Assembly: GCF_016213215.1 (NCBI RefSeq) | Contig: NZ_JACRAW010000010.1 | Coordinates: 1-64,000 of the forward strand | Origin: Bradyrhizobium sp. | GTDB taxonomy: Bacteria > Pseudomonadota > Alphaproteobacteria > Rhizobiales > Xanthobacteraceae | Direction of reading: 5' to 3' | DNA: 64,000 nt | Shown here: positions 49,938 to 59,224 of the stretch, one piece after another | How the letters are laid out: the number at the start of each line of letters is the position of its first letter | How positions within the stretch are numbered: position 1 is the stretch's first letter | Program-made: the position numbers and the translations under genes | Notes under the pieces: generated by a model | The model's input: only the letters and a program-made list of their open reading frames with translations | Database searches by the model: none | Told to the model about the DNA's origin: nothing

Positions 49938-50798
49938 TTACGGCCCGTACAGCACGAGCTCGGTATCGGTGAGATCGGCGAGGCGGGGACGATGCGGGCC
50001 CTTGAAATATTTTCTGCCGCGCGCCTCGGTGTAGAAACCGACCAGGCCGGGGATGCTGCCCTCGGCATCGAGAATCACCGAAATCTTGGCGAGACGAAGC
50101 AAGAGCCGGCCGATATTGCCGGCGCAGGCGACGTACTCGGCGACGTCGCGGCAGTAGATCAGCTGCATCGCGGGCGGGGCAATCCAGCCGCGGCGGATTC
50201 GTACCGGCTGCAGAATGAAGGGGAAGGCGCCATCGGCCGTCCGGCATACGAGGCTGAGGCAATTGTAGCGCGCGTGTCGGATCAACAGTTCGGCATCCGT
50301 TTCGTTCAAGCCATCGACCGCGGTCGCGTGGGGCGGGACGATCTCGATCGTTGTGTTAGGTTGCGCGGGCGACAGAAGCGGGACCGAGAAGAACAGTCCG
50401 CGGCAATAGGCCTGAAAGCCCTGCGTCTCGATGATCGGCCAGGTCCACCTTGCCGGGCTAATGTTGATGTAGGTGACTTCCTTGTGCCGCTGCGCGATCT
50501 TGGTGAGGAGCGGCGCATAATTGCGGAACGCCGGCTCGACGTACCAGCTCGACAGGTTGCACTGGATTGCGGTCTCGCCGCCGTCCTTCCTCTCCGTGTA
50601 GATGAGGAGGAGCACGCCGACCGGCGCGCCGTCATTGTCCAGCATGTAGCCGAAGCGCGGATAACCCTCCGGCACCGGGCGGAACGCCTGCCGGCGCAGG
50701 CCCTGCAGCCAGTATTCGCGCGACCTGCCGACGAAGCCGCGCGTCAGGAGGTCGGCGACGGCATCGACGTCGGACTCCGTGATCTCGCGGCACCGCAC
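49938..50798 (-). CDS. GNAT-type acyltransferase linked to a carrier-protein ligase
   Basis: A 286-aa protein beginning RCREITESDVDAVADLLTRG, a usual GNAT start, with GAPVGVLLLIYTERKDGGE (strand 4, near residue 60) and SSWYVEPAFRNYAPLLTKIA (acyl-CoA/ACP-binding loop region, near 83). The C-terminal half (EIVPPHATAVDGLNETDAEL and beyond) has no recognised domain. It is the third gene of an operon with the amino acid:[carrier protein] ligase (52 bases upstream) and a flavoprotein, so it may move the carrier-bound group to an acceptor; that role is inferred. Confidence 0.75.
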   Translation of the reverse strand: MRCREITESDVDAVADLLTRGFVGRSREYWLQGLRRQAFRPVPEGYPRFGYMLDNDGAPVGVLLLIYTERKDGGETAIQCNLSSWYVEPAFRNYAPLLTKIAQRHKEVTYINISPARWTWPIIETQGFQAYCRGLFFSVPLLSPAQPNTTIEIVPPHATAVDGLNETDAELLIRHARYNCLSLVCRTADGAFPFILQPVRIRRGWIAPPAMQLIYCRDVAEYVACAGNIGRLLLRLAKISVILDAEGSIPGLVGFYTEARGRKYFKGPHRPRLADLTDTELVLYGP

Positions 50799-50849
50799 GC
50801 GGGTCTGCTTGACGCTGGTGGCACCTGTCGAAATGGGCGGCCTCGTTTG

Positions 50850-51830
50850 TTAGCGCCAACCTTCGACGTGGGCGTCGATCGTCCCAGGCGTCTCGATGTC
50901 GAGCACCTCGCGCACCCTGGCGGGCCATGCGAGGGGATCGGTGCCATGGACGTGGAACATGGCGACGGCGAGTCGGTCCATGCCGAAGGCGACGCAGCCG
51001 GTGTGGGCCGGCTCGCCCCTGGCATCAAGAATGTTCCAGGTGGTGCCGAAATGGTCGCGGTGATAGTTGAAGCTCATGCAGGCCGTCGGCTGCTCCTCCG
51101 AGCGCAACGGGACCAGGAGCTCGAACTTCAGGGACTGCTGCTTCTGGCTCACCGCCTTGATCTGCCCGACGCGGCCGAAGAACGGATCGCTGGCCTGATC
51201 GACGCGGAACGAAAGACCGAGATCCTGGGCGATTCCCTGCGCGCGCGCCATCCAGCGCTCGCGAAACGCCGCGACATTATCCGGGCTGCCGATGCAGACG
51301 TATTCGCGCATCCGGAACGATTGCAGGCGGTCGAGATGCCGCGACGGCTCGCGGCGGAAGCAATCGGCGGCGACGTCGAAACGCAGGCCGCCGGCCGGCA
51401 GACGGCCGCGGCTCGCCGCGATCGGATAGACGGGATAGCAGGCGGCCGGCGACAGCACGAGATCGGCCGGCGACAGCGAGCTCGTCCAGTCGCCGCCGGC
51501 GTCAAAGCGGGCGACCGCCGCGTTGATGTCGCGTTCGGTGCCGTGCAAGCCGCAGACGCAGCCGAGCAGGTTGGGGAAGCTCTTCAGATAGCCGGACTTC
51601 TCGAGCTGGGCGCGGCTCATGACCGGCGGAAAGCGCATCACCTCGGTGCCTGGCTCGCGATGCCGGCTGATCAGTGCGGCAAGCCGCTCCACCACGTCCT
51701 CGTAGAGCGCCGTGCGGGCGTAGACGCCCTCGCTGCCCATCCTGTGGAACAGCACGTCGGTCAGGTGGTCCAGCGGGTCGGCGGCCTGCGGCGCAGTCTC
51801 GAGCGAAGTTGGTAGAACGGCTACATTCAT
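50850..51830 (-). CDS. Amino acid:[carrier protein] ligase (atypical seryl-tRNA synthetase homologue)
   Basis: A 326-aa class II aminoacyl-tRNA-synthetase-like enzyme without tRNA-binding domain. Members from Bradyrhizobium are known to adenylate an amino acid (glycine or alanine in studied cases) and load it onto the phosphopantetheine arm of a small carrier protein. Visible features: LVLSPAACYPVYPIA (zinc Cys, near residue 131), DVAADCFRREPSRHLDRLQSF (motif 2 with Arg and zinc Glu, near 165) and HTGCVAFGMDRLAVAMF (motif 3, zinc Cys and Arg, near 285). GGAAG precedes ATG 51830. Operon partners are a flavoprotein and a GNAT; a carrier protein is encoded divergently. Amino acid specificity is not readable. 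Confidence 0.92.
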   Translation of the reverse strand: MNVAVLPTSLETAPQAADPLDHLTDVLFHRMGSEGVYARTALYEDVVERLAALISRHREPGTEVMRFPPVMSRAQLEKSGYLKSFPNLLGCVCGLHGTERDINAAVARFDAGGDWTSSLSPADLVLSPAACYPVYPIAASRGRLPAGGLRFDVAADCFRREPSRHLDRLQSFRMREYVCIGSPDNVAAFRERWMARAQGIAQDLGLSFRVDQASDPFFGRVGQIKAVSQKQQSLKFELLVPLRSEEQPTACMSFNYHRDHFGTTWNILDARGEPAHTGCVAFGMDRLAVAMFHVHGTDPLAWPARVREVLDIETPGTIDAHVEGWR

Positions 51831-51861
51831 GGTTTTCACTTCCTGCGATCTGCCGATTCTC

Positions 51862-53085
51862 TTACTCGTCACGGAGGCTGACGGGCACGCTGCTCATCAA
51901 TGTCGCTGTGGCGACGCTGGCGAGGATGCGGTCGTTGTTGATCATGATCGGCGCCGAAAGCACGTCGCGAAGGTGGCGGCCGATCGTGAACTCGCCGTCG
52001 TTGCGATAGCCGGAAAGGCCGCAGGCGCGCATCGCGCTCATCACGGTCTGCACCGCAAGTTCGGAGGCTTCGACCTTGAGCAGGTTGATCGAAGACTGGA
52101 AGTCCAGAGAGCTCAGCACCCGTTCGTCGTGCTCGTGACGGGCGAAGGCGTCCATGTTGGCGTTGATCACGGCGCGAAGCTTGGCGAGCGATCGTTTCGC
52201 GGCGGTGAAATGCGCGGCCGCCGGCGGCATCTGCCCGCCGGAAGAGCGCGCCGCCTTGCGAATGAAGCGATGCGCGCGCTCGACCGCGGCGGCGGCTGCG
52301 CCGGCCCATGCCGAGGACCAGGTCAGATGCGCAAACGGCATCATCGTCTGGACGTGTATCTTCTCGTAGGATTCCGGGAACACGCGGTCGGCGGGGCAAT
52401 CCACCTTCAGCTCGAAACCGCTCGAGCAGGTGCCGCGCATGCCGAGCGTTTCCCACCCCTGCGTGCGCCTGAGCGAATAGTCTTGCCTGGCGAGCGCCAG
52501 CAGCACCTGGTCGGAGGAGACGGCGTCGTCTGCCCTGCGCGCGGTGGTCACGAGGCCGTCGGCCTCGGCGCCGTAGGAGATGACAGTGGCGTCGCGCAGC
52601 AGCGAGATCCTGTCCGTGCTGTGACCGACCGCCGCGGCGCTGGAGCGGATGTTGCCGCCGTTGTGTCCCTCGGTGGTCGAGGACGCGAGCAGCCACTGGT
52701 CGTTTGCGACGTGGCGCATCATCGTTTCCAGCCATGGCGTGCCGCGGCCGTGGCGGACGATGCAGGCGACCTTGGTCTGGTGCATCGCATAGATCATCGC
52801 CGTCGAGGTGCAGGCCCGTCCGAGCGCATAGCAGACGTCGGTGACATCGTAGATCGAGGCACTGTGGCCGCCGAAATCGACCGGAATCATGATCCCCAGC
52901 AGCTTCTGCTCGCGCGCGACGTCGAAGGCAGCTTTGGGAAAGCGGGCCTCGCGATCCACCGCCTCGGCGTCGGCGGCGGCCGTCGCAGCCACCTTGGAGG
53001 TTCGTTCCGGCAACGACGGACCTTGGCTAAAGATGACTTGCTGGGCTTCGTCGACAGCGCGGGCGGCTGCTTCGCGGACGTTCAT
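51862..53085 (-). CDS. Acyl-CoA dehydrogenase-fold flavoprotein of the carrier-protein ligase locus
   Basis: A 407-aa protein of the acyl-CoA dehydrogenase superfamily. IMIPVDFGGHSASIYDVTDV (near residue 66) and the FAD region ASSTTEGHNGGNIRSSAAAV (near 131) fit the family, as does GWETLGMRGTCSSGFELKV (near 208). Where the family usually has YEGT with the base Glu, the C-terminus reads SAPIMINNDRILASVATATL, so the base seems absent. It may be an oxidase, a monooxygenase or act on a carrier-bound aminoacyl thioester. First gene of the operon, 31 bases from the ligase gene. Confidence 0.82.
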   Translation of the reverse strand: MNVREAAARAVDEAQQVIFSQGPSLPERTSKVAATAAADAEAVDREARFPKAAFDVAREQKLLGIMIPVDFGGHSASIYDVTDVCYALGRACTSTAMIYAMHQTKVACIVRHGRGTPWLETMMRHVANDQWLLASSTTEGHNGGNIRSSAAAVGHSTDRISLLRDATVISYGAEADGLVTTARRADDAVSSDQVLLALARQDYSLRRTQGWETLGMRGTCSSGFELKVDCPADRVFPESYEKIHVQTMMPFAHLTWSSAWAGAAAAAVERAHRFIRKAARSSGGQMPPAAAHFTAAKRSLAKLRAVINANMDAFARHEHDERVLSSLDFQSSINLLKVEASELAVQTVMSAMRACGLSGYRNDGEFTIGRHLRDVLSAPIMINNDRILASVATATLMSSVPVSLRDE

Positions 53086-53430
53086 CGCTATTGGCCTCCG
53101 GAATCGTCGTTCGAGATCGACGGCAGGAAGGCCCATTCGATCATCCGACATGTCTACTTGGATCGGAGGCTTACGGATTTAATTCAAATTCGTCGATCCA
53201 ATTGAGGGTAAACAGGTGCGAATTCGACGCGAACGGTTAAATCCTCGTTGTTCGGCACCCGAAATGTCCGACGATCCCGTTAGCACTTCGAAAAGAGCTG
53301 AGGATTTTAATCAACGTGAGCCGTCCTTTACCAAGAATCGCAAAGCTTCGGTTAGCGCGTTGCGCGAGTCGTCCCGACTTGCGATTTTGCGCGAGCGCCC
53401 ATCGACCAGACGCAGACAGGAAGATTTCAG
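53086..53430. other. Intergenic region between divergent flavoprotein and carrier-protein genes
   Basis: This 345-base stretch is the shared control region of the carrier-protein locus. It is more AT-rich than its flanks (for example around 53155-53200 and 53290-53330). No clear palindrome or RNA was found. Confidence 0.5.
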
Positions 53431-53703
53431 ATGCATGCCTTCGATCTCGACGTTCAGAACCGCGTTGTGAAGCTGGTGAAGGGCATTCTCGCGCAGAACT
53501 CGCTTGCCGCGGAAGTGCAGCCCATGGCGAGGCTCGTCGACATCGGATTGACGTCGACGGACATGGTCAACCTGATGCTCGCCGTCGAGGCCGAATTCGA
53601 CTTCACCATCCCGCACTCGGAAATCACGCCGGAGAACTTCCGGTCCGTGGAGACCTTGCGCCGGATGGTTGTCGGCCAGCTTCAGCCTGTAGTGGCGGCC
53701 TGA
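53431..53703 (+). CDS. Acyl-carrier-type protein of the amino acid:[carrier protein] ligase locus
   Basis: A 90-aa phosphopantetheine carrier protein. The attachment motif is VDIGLTSTDMVNLMLAVEAE (near residue 36), with Ser in GLTS corresponding to the DSL Ser of ordinary ACPs. The remaining helices (VVKLVKGILAQNSLAAEVQP and EITPENFRSVETLRRMVVGQ) match ACP length and pattern. It is divergent from the ligase operon and lies 97 bases upstream of mtnP. In this family it receives the activated amino acid from the ligase rather than fatty acyl groups. Confidence 0.9.
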   Translation: MHAFDLDVQNRVVKLVKGILAQNSLAAEVQPMARLVDIGLTSTDMVNLMLAVEAEFDFTIPHSEITPENFRSVETLRRMVVGQLQPVVAA

Positions 53704-53800
53704 GTACCCAGGTCCATCCGGTCGAGCCGGTTCCAAAATCGCCGCAAAACTGGCATAGCTCGTCCACGGGTTCGCGCGCTGCGAACGGGGTGGAACAGGC

Positions 53801-54676
53801 ATGACACAAGCGGTACTAGGTATTATCGGCGGCTCCGGCATCTATGATTTGCCGGGTCTTCAGGATGCGCGCGAAGAGGTGATCCAGAGCCCGTGGGGGG
53901 TGCCGTCGGCGCCGCTGCGCCGGGGGACCATCGCCGGCCTGCCGGTCTTGTTCCTGCCGCGGCACGACAAGGGCCATCGCCTGTCGCCATCCGACATCAA
54001 TTACCGCGCCAATATCGACGTCCTGAAACGTGCAGGCGTTACCGACCTGGTCTCGCTGTCGGCCTGCGGCTCGTTCAAGGAAGAGCTGCCGCCCGGCACC
54101 TTCGTTCTCGTCGACCAGTTCATCGATCGTACGCACAACCGCGAAAGTTCGTTCTTCGGCAAGGGCTGTGTCGCCCATGTCTCCATGGCGCATCCGGTCT
54201 CGCCGCGGCTGCGCATCCACCTGGCAGCGGCCGGCGAAGCCGAGGGCATTGCGATGGCGCGCGGCGGCACCTACGTCTGCATCGAGGGGCCGCAATTCTC
54301 GACCTATGCCGAGAGCATGACTTACAAGAATCTCGGGTATTCGGTGATCGGCATGACCAACATGCCGGAGGCCAAGCTCGCGCGGGAAGCAGAGATTTGC
54401 TACGCCACCGTTGCGATGGTGACCGATTTCGACTGCTGGCACCCCGACCATGACGCCGTCACCGTGCAGGACATCATCCGCGTCCTGAACTCGAACGCCG
54501 GCAAGGCCAAAGCGCTGGTGGGGCGCCTTGCCAGGGATCTTCCGCGCGAGCACGAGCCGTGTCCGATCGGTTCGGACCGCGCGCTCGACGCCGCGCTAAT
54601 CACCGACCCTGAGGCGCGCGATCCGGAGCTCCTTGTAAAATTGGACGCGGTGGCCGGGCGCGTGCTGGGCGGCTGA
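53801..54676 (+). CDS. mtnP: S-methyl-5'-thioadenosine phosphorylase
   Basis: A 291-aa trimeric nucleoside phosphorylase that splits methylthioadenosine into adenine and methylthioribose-1-phosphate. [20 protein letters not shown] (phosphate-binding, residues 6-25), [20 protein letters not shown] (near 59), [30 protein letters not shown] [13 protein letters not shown] (near 164), [20 protein letters not shown] (near 184) and [11 protein letters not shown] (near 207) are typical. Start of the methionine salvage pair with mtnA, 17 bases downstream. Confidence 0.96.
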   Translation: MTQAVLGIIGGSGIYDLPGLQDAREEVIQSPWGVPSAPLRRGTIAGLPVLFLPRHDKGHRLSPSDINYRANIDVLKRAGVTDLVSLSACGSFKEELPPGTFVLVDQFIDRTHNRESSFFGKGCVAHVSMAHPVSPRLRIHLAAAGEAEGIAMARGGTYVCIEGPQFSTYAESMTYKNLGYSVIGMTNMPEAKLAREAEICYATVAMVTDFDCWHPDHDAVTVQDIIRVLNSNAGKAKALVGRLARDLPREHEPCPIGSDRALDAALITDPEARDPELLVKLDAVAGRVLGG

Positions 54677-54693
54677 CGCGAGAGGCGAACACG

Positions 54694-55800
54694 ATGAAGG
54701 TCGACGACCGGCATTATCGCAGCATCTGGCTCGATGCGGACGGCTGGTCGGTCGCCGCCATCGACCAGCGCAAGCTGCCTCACGAGTTCGTCGTCGCGCA
54801 GCTGACCACGTGCGAGGAGGCGGCGGATGCCATCCGCACCATGCTTGTTCGCGGCGCACCGCTGATCGGCGCGACCGCGGCATTCGGCATTGCTCTGGCG
54901 ATGCGTCAGGACAGTTCCGACGACGGGCTCGATCGCGCGTATCAGACGCTGGTCGTGGCGCGGCCGACGGCGATCAATCTGGAATGGGCGCTGGAGAAGA
55001 TGCGCGCGACGCTCGGGCCGCTCGATCCGGCGGAGCGGGTCGATGCCGCCTATGCCCGCGCCGACGAGATTCTGGAACAGGACGTAGCGATCAACCAGGG
55101 CATCGCGCGTCATGGCCTGCCGCTGATCGAGGCGATCGCCGCGCGAAAGGAGCCGGGCGAGCCGGTCAATGTGCTGACCCATTGCAACGCCGGCTGGCTC
55201 GCAACGGTGGACTGGGGCACGGCGACGGCGCCGATCTATCTCGCGCATGAACAAGGCGTTGCCGTCCACGTCTGGGTCGACGAGACAAGGCCGCGCAACC
55301 AGGGTGCTGCGCTGACGGCCTGGGAACTCGGCCATCACGGGGTGCCGCACACCGTGATCCCCGACAACACCGGCGGACATTTGATGCAGCACGGCATGGT
55401 CGATCTTGTGATCGTCGGCACCGACCGCGTCGCCGGCAACGGCGACGTCTGCAACAAGATCGGTACCTACCTCAAAGCGCTGGCGGCGCGGGACAACAAC
55501 GTGCCGTTCTACGTGGCGCTGCCGTCGCCCACCATCGACTTCAGCGTGAGTGACGGCATCCGGCAGATCCCGATCGAGCAGCGCGGCGCCATTGAGGTGA
55601 CCGACATGACCGGCCGAACCGCCGACGGCCGCGTCGAGACGGTGCGCATCGTGCCCGAGGGCTCGCCGGTTGCGAACTATGGCTTCGACGTGACGCCGGC
55701 GCGGCTGGTTACCGGACTGATCACGGAGCGCGGCGTGCTAAAACCCAATCGCGCAGCACTCGCCGCCGCCTTTCCGGAACGCGCGGGCGCCGTGAAATAG
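54694..55800 (+). CDS. mtnA: S-methyl-5-thioribose-1-phosphate isomerase
   Basis: A 368-aa enzyme that converts methylthioribose-1-phosphate to methylthioribulose-1-phosphate. Motifs: [20 protein letters not shown] (near residue 52), [20 protein letters not shown] with the catalytic Cys (near 166), [16 protein letters not shown] (near 190), [20 protein letters not shown] with the catalytic Asp (near 222) and [20 protein letters not shown] (near 247). The rest of the salvage route (mtnB/C/D or mtnK) is not in the window. Confidence 0.96.
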   Translation: MKVDDRHYRSIWLDADGWSVAAIDQRKLPHEFVVAQLTTCEEAADAIRTMLVRGAPLIGATAAFGIALAMRQDSSDDGLDRAYQTLVVARPTAINLEWALEKMRATLGPLDPAERVDAAYARADEILEQDVAINQGIARHGLPLIEAIAARKEPGEPVNVLTHCNAGWLATVDWGTATAPIYLAHEQGVAVHVWVDETRPRNQGAALTAWELGHHGVPHTVIPDNTGGHLMQHGMVDLVIVGTDRVAGNGDVCNKIGTYLKALAARDNNVPFYVALPSPTIDFSVSDGIRQIPIEQRGAIEVTDMTGRTADGRVETVRIVPEGSPVANYGFDVTPARLVTGLITERGVLKPNRAALAAAFPERAGAVK

Positions 55801-55806
55801 GATTGA

Positions 55807-55840
55807 AATATTGTCATTGAGAAAATATTGTCATTGAGAA
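55807..55840. repeat. 17-bp tandem duplication
   Basis: Two adjacent perfect copies of AATATTGTCATTGAGAA, seven bases after the mtnA stop, followed by a family A palindrome. Confidence 0.8.
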
Positions 55841-55860
55841 AGCGAGCGAACATCTATCAC

Positions 55861-55970
55861 CGTCATCCTGAGGAGCCGCGCTTGCGCGGCGTCTCGAAGG
55901 ACGACGGCCCGGCTGTTTCCTCGGCCGTTCATCCTTCGAGGCTCGCTGCGCGAGCACCTCAGGATGACGG
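55861..55970. repeat. Palindromic intergenic repeat, family A
   Basis: Arms CGTCATCCTGAGG and CCTCAGGATGACG are perfectly inverted and enclose hairpins GCCGCGCTTGCGCGGC and CTCGCTGCGCGAG. It lies between the convergent mtnA and HAD genes and is the cleanest copy of the family in the window. Confidence 0.85.
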
Positions 55971-56022
55971 AACTGGCAGCGCGTCATTGCAAGCGAAACT
56001 CGCAACGACGATTGGGTACCCG

Positions 56023-56658
56023 TCAACTCAGCTTCAATCCCGTCGCGGCTTCAAGCTCGGCGATCGCCTGCGGGGCATTGACTACCTTGATCGTGGTCAT
56101 GCCCATGTCGCGCGCCGGCTTCAGGTTGACGCCGAGGTCGTCGAGATAGACGCAGGCGCCCGGATCGACCTTCAGCGTCTCGACCATCATCCGGTAGATG
56201 CGCGGGTCGGGCTTGCGCAGGCCGATCTTGGCGGATTCGATCACGTGGTCGAACAGCGCCATCACCTCGGCGATGTAGAACGAGCGGCCGCCAGCGCTGC
56301 CGACCGCGTTGGCGGGCAGGTTGTTGGTGATGCAGCCGGTCTTGAACTTGCCCGCGATGCGCGTCAGCGCCCCGACCATCTCGGGACGGAGGTCGCCGTG
56401 CAGCAGCGGCAGCACTTCCCTGCCGCGGACTGCGGCGCCCAGTGCGAGGGATTCGGCAGCGAACAATTCATCGAACGTGTCGATGTCGACCTCGGCGCGC
56501 TCGAACTTCGCCCAGGCATTTTCCAGGTGGTTGGCCGCATTGGTACGCCGGATGATGTCGGCGGGCAGGCCGCGCTCCTTCTCGAAGCGGGCAAACGCCT
56601 CGAATGGCGAAGTCGTCAGCACGCCGCCAAAATCCCAGATAACCGCCTCGATCGCCAA
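56023..56658 (-). CDS. HAD-superfamily hydrolase (subfamily IA)
   Basis: A 211-aa HAD-like enzyme. Motif I reads AVIWDFGGVLTTSPFEAFAR, with the nucleophile Asp but Gly-Gly where the second Asp of DxD usually stands, as in YihX and epoxide-hydrolase N-domains. KFKTGCITNNLPAN (motif II Thr, near residue 105), SAKIGLRKPDPRIYR (Lys, near 142) and CVYLDDLGVNLKPARDMGM (acidic motif, near 168) complete the fold. Phosphatase or dehalogenase-like activity is possible; substrate unknown. Divergent from the protease gene, with little spacing. Confidence 0.85.
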   Translation of the reverse strand: MAIEAVIWDFGGVLTTSPFEAFARFEKERGLPADIIRRTNAANHLENAWAKFERAEVDIDTFDELFAAESLALGAAVRGREVLPLLHGDLRPEMVGALTRIAGKFKTGCITNNLPANAVGSAGGRSFYIAEVMALFDHVIESAKIGLRKPDPRIYRMMVETLKVDPGACVYLDDLGVNLKPARDMGMTTIKVVNAPQAIAELEAATGLKLS

Positions 56659-56774
56659 TGGCCCATCCTCGCTGGTGTTGTTGTTGTGCCAGGACGGCTA
56701 CCATGCGAAATCGGCAAGGGCCAGTCCGAACGACCGCCTGGCCGAAGCCATTCCGAGAGCTATTGCGTGCGCCG

Positions 56775-57536
56775 ATGAAGACGCTGTCGATCCTCTTTGC
56801 CGCTGCCGCGCTGCTGCCAGCGGCGCCGGCCCACGCCATCGTCGGCGGCGGAGCGCCCCAGGCCGAAGGCGTCGCCCGCTCGGTGGTCACCATCGTCGGC
56901 TCGCGAGGGAACTTCTGCACGGGTACCCTCATTGCCCCGAAAGTGGTGCTGACGGTTGCGCATTGCGTGCAGCCGGGAGCGGACTACAAGATCGTCGACT
57001 ACGGCGTTGACCAGAAGCCGCAATTGCAGAATGTCAGGGCGGTCGCGATCCACCCCGGCTTCAACATGCAGGCGATGCAGGCGCACCGCGCCACAGCCGA
57101 TGTGGCGCTGCTGCAACTGGAAATTCCACTCAAGGGAAAATCACCGTCGCGGCTCGGCATGCCGCAAATTCCGATCGCTGTCGGCGGCCGTTTCACCATC
57201 GCCGGCATCGGCGTGACCGTGCGGGGCGACGGCAAGAGCGGCGGGATTACGCGCGTCGCCGGGCTTATCGCGACCGGCAAGCCCGGCACCTTGCAAATTC
57301 GCCTGGTCGATCCGGTAACCGGCGGTACGCGCGACGGAATCGGCGCCTGTACCGGCGACTCCGGCGGCCCTGTTTTCGAGGACCAGCCGGGCGGTCCGGT
57401 TATCGTTGGAGTCATCAGCTGGTCCACCGGGCCGAACGGCAGCAACGGTTGCGGCGGCCTGACCGGCGTCACGCCGCTGACGCTCTATCGCGACTGGATC
57501 CTGCAAACCGCGCGGCCTTGGGGCGCCGCGCTGTGA
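56775..57536 (+). CDS. Secreted trypsin-like serine protease (S1 family)
   Basis: A 253-aa protein with signal peptide (residues 1-20, TLSILFAAAALLPAAPAHA) followed by IVGGGAPQAEG, resembling the activation site of trypsins. Catalytic His is in VVLTVAHCVQPG (near 64), Asp in ATADVALLQLEIPL (near 109) and Ser in GACTGDSGGPVFEDQPGG (near 201). Cys pairs (NFCTGTL with VAHCV; IGACTGD with NGCGGLTG) suggest disulfides in the periplasm or outside. ATG 56775 is chosen at the signal peptide although an open frame runs upstream. Confidence 0.9.
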   Translation: MKTLSILFAAAALLPAAPAHAIVGGGAPQAEGVARSVVTIVGSRGNFCTGTLIAPKVVLTVAHCVQPGADYKIVDYGVDQKPQLQNVRAVAIHPGFNMQAMQAHRATADVALLQLEIPLKGKSPSRLGMPQIPIAVGGRFTIAGIGVTVRGDGKSGGITRVAGLIATGKPGTLQIRLVDPVTGGTRDGIGACTGDSGGPVFEDQPGGPVIVGVISWSTGPNGSNGCGGLTGVTPLTLYRDWILQTARPWGAAL

Positions 57537-57655
57537 TTTTGAAGTGAATTGATATATGTCATTTTGTGGCGCTTACGTTCCGGGTGAGCATCACGCCGTT
57601 GCGGAGGAAACCGGTTCGTCCGTTCAAGGACGACCACAACAGCAAAGAAACAACA

Positions 57656-59158
57656 ATGAATGTCGCCGTTCGTACTGCGCCTACTGCCCAACAAGGTTCA
57701 GAACATTTTGACGTCCTGATCGTCGGCGCCGGCATTTCCGGCATTGGCAGCGCCTATCACTTGACGACCCAGCTTCCCGGAACGAGCTTTGTCATTCTTG
57801 AGACGCAGGAAAGCTTCGGCGGCACCTGGCTCACCCATCGTTATCCCGGCATCCGCTCCGACAGCGATCTCTACACCTTCGGCTATCGCTTCAAGCCTTG
57901 GGTCGGTCCGCCGATCGCCACCGCCGAAGAGATCCTCTCCTACATGAAGGAGGTGATCGACGAGAACGACATCGAGGAGCACATCCGCTACAGGCACAAG
58001 ATCAGCTCGGCGAGCTGGTCGAGCGAGACCAACCTCTGGACCGTCGAGGCGGTCAGGACCGACACCGGCGAGAAGAAGACCTTCACCGCGAACTTCCTCT
58101 GGATGTGCCAGGGCTATTATCGCCATTCCGAAGGCTACATGCCGGAATGGAAGAACATGGACAAGTTCAAGGGACGCATCGTCCATCCGCAGACCTGGCC
58201 GGATGACCTCGATCTGACCAACAAGAAGGTGATCGTAATCGGCTCGGGCGCGACGGCCGCGACGCTCATTCCCGCGATCGCCGGCGAGTGCGCCCGCGTC
58301 ACCATGGTGCAGCGCTCGCCGACCTATTTCCGGCTCGGCCGCAACGCGATCGACATCGCCGATACGCTGCGGCAGCTTCAGGTGAACGAGGAATGGATTC
58401 ACGAGATCGTCCGCCGCAAGATCCTGTTCGAGCAGGACGCCTTCACCAAGCGCTGCATTGCCGAACCCGAGAAGGTGAAAAAGGAGCTGATCAGCCAGAT
58501 TACGGCGGTGGTGGGGCCCGACTACGATGTGGCGACGCACTTCACGCCGAAATACCGGCCGTGGCGGCAGCGCATCGCCTTTGTGCCAGACGCCGATCTT
58601 TTCGAAGGTGTCAAGAGCGGCAAGGCGACAGTCGTGACCGACGAGATCGAATGCTTCACCGAGAAGGGCCTCCAGCTGAAATCAGGCAAGACGCTGGAAG
58701 CGGACGTCATCGTCACGGCGACCGGCTTCAACCTCTGTGCGCTCGGCGACATCGGCTTTGTCATCGACGGCAAGCCGCTCGATTTCGCCGACACGGTCAC
58801 CTACCGCGGCATGATGTTCACGGGCATCCCGAACATGGTTTGGGTGTTCGGCTATTTCCGCGCCAGCTGGACGCTGCGCGTCGATCTCGTCGGCGATTTC
58901 GTGTGCCGGCTGCTCGCGCACATGAAGGAGAAGGGCGCCAGGCGGGTCGAGGTGAAGCTGCGGCCGGAAGATCATAACATGCCGCTGCTGCCCTGGCTCG
59001 ATCCGGAGAATTTCAACCCCGGCTACATGATGAGAAGCCAGCACATGTGGCCCAGGCGCGGCAACAAGCCGGAATGGCAGCACAGCCAGGACTACTGGGC
59101 CGAGAAGGACGAGATTCCCGCGATCAACATCGACGACGCAGCGTTCGTCTATCGTTGA
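57656..59158 (+). CDS. Baeyer-Villiger-type flavin monooxygenase
   Basis: A 500-aa NADPH-dependent flavoprotein. FDVLIVGAGISGIGSAYHLT (FAD motif, residues 18-37), ESFGGTWLTHRYPGIRSDSD (near 55) and the Baeyer-Villiger fingerprint DKFKGRIVHPQTWPDD (near 167), then VIVIGSGATAATLIPAIAGE (NADPH motif, near 192). ATGFNLCALGDIGF (near 359) is also typical. It would insert oxygen beside a ketone or oxidise a heteroatom; the substrate is unknown. ATG 57656 is used because the FAD domain starts there. Confidence 0.93.
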   Translation: MNVAVRTAPTAQQGSEHFDVLIVGAGISGIGSAYHLTTQLPGTSFVILETQESFGGTWLTHRYPGIRSDSDLYTFGYRFKPWVGPPIATAEEILSYMKEVIDENDIEEHIRYRHKISSASWSSETNLWTVEAVRTDTGEKKTFTANFLWMCQGYYRHSEGYMPEWKNMDKFKGRIVHPQTWPDDLDLTNKKVIVIGSGATAATLIPAIAGECARVTMVQRSPTYFRLGRNAIDIADTLRQLQVNEEWIHEIVRRKILFEQDAFTKRCIAEPEKVKKELISQITAVVGPDYDVATHFTPKYRPWRQRIAFVPDADLFEGVKSGKATVVTDEIECFTEKGLQLKSGKTLEADVIVTATGFNLCALGDIGFVIDGKPLDFADTVTYRGMMFTGIPNMVWVFGYFRASWTLRVDLVGDFVCRLLAHMKEKGARRVEVKLRPEDHNMPLLPWLDPENFNPGYMMRSQHMWPRRGNKPEWQHSQDYWAEKDEIPAINIDDAAFVYR

Positions 59159-59224
59159 GACCGCGGTGTGACGCCAACTTACCTCGCCGGCCGCTCGTCT
59201 CGAATCTTCAGGGGGAGGTGGCGA

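Noticed and set aside
49022..50068. 348-aa minus-strand frame across the repeat region
   Set aside because: It has no domain, crosses palindromic repeats and overlaps the 3' end of the GNAT gene; it looks like a frame through a multicopy non-coding sequence.
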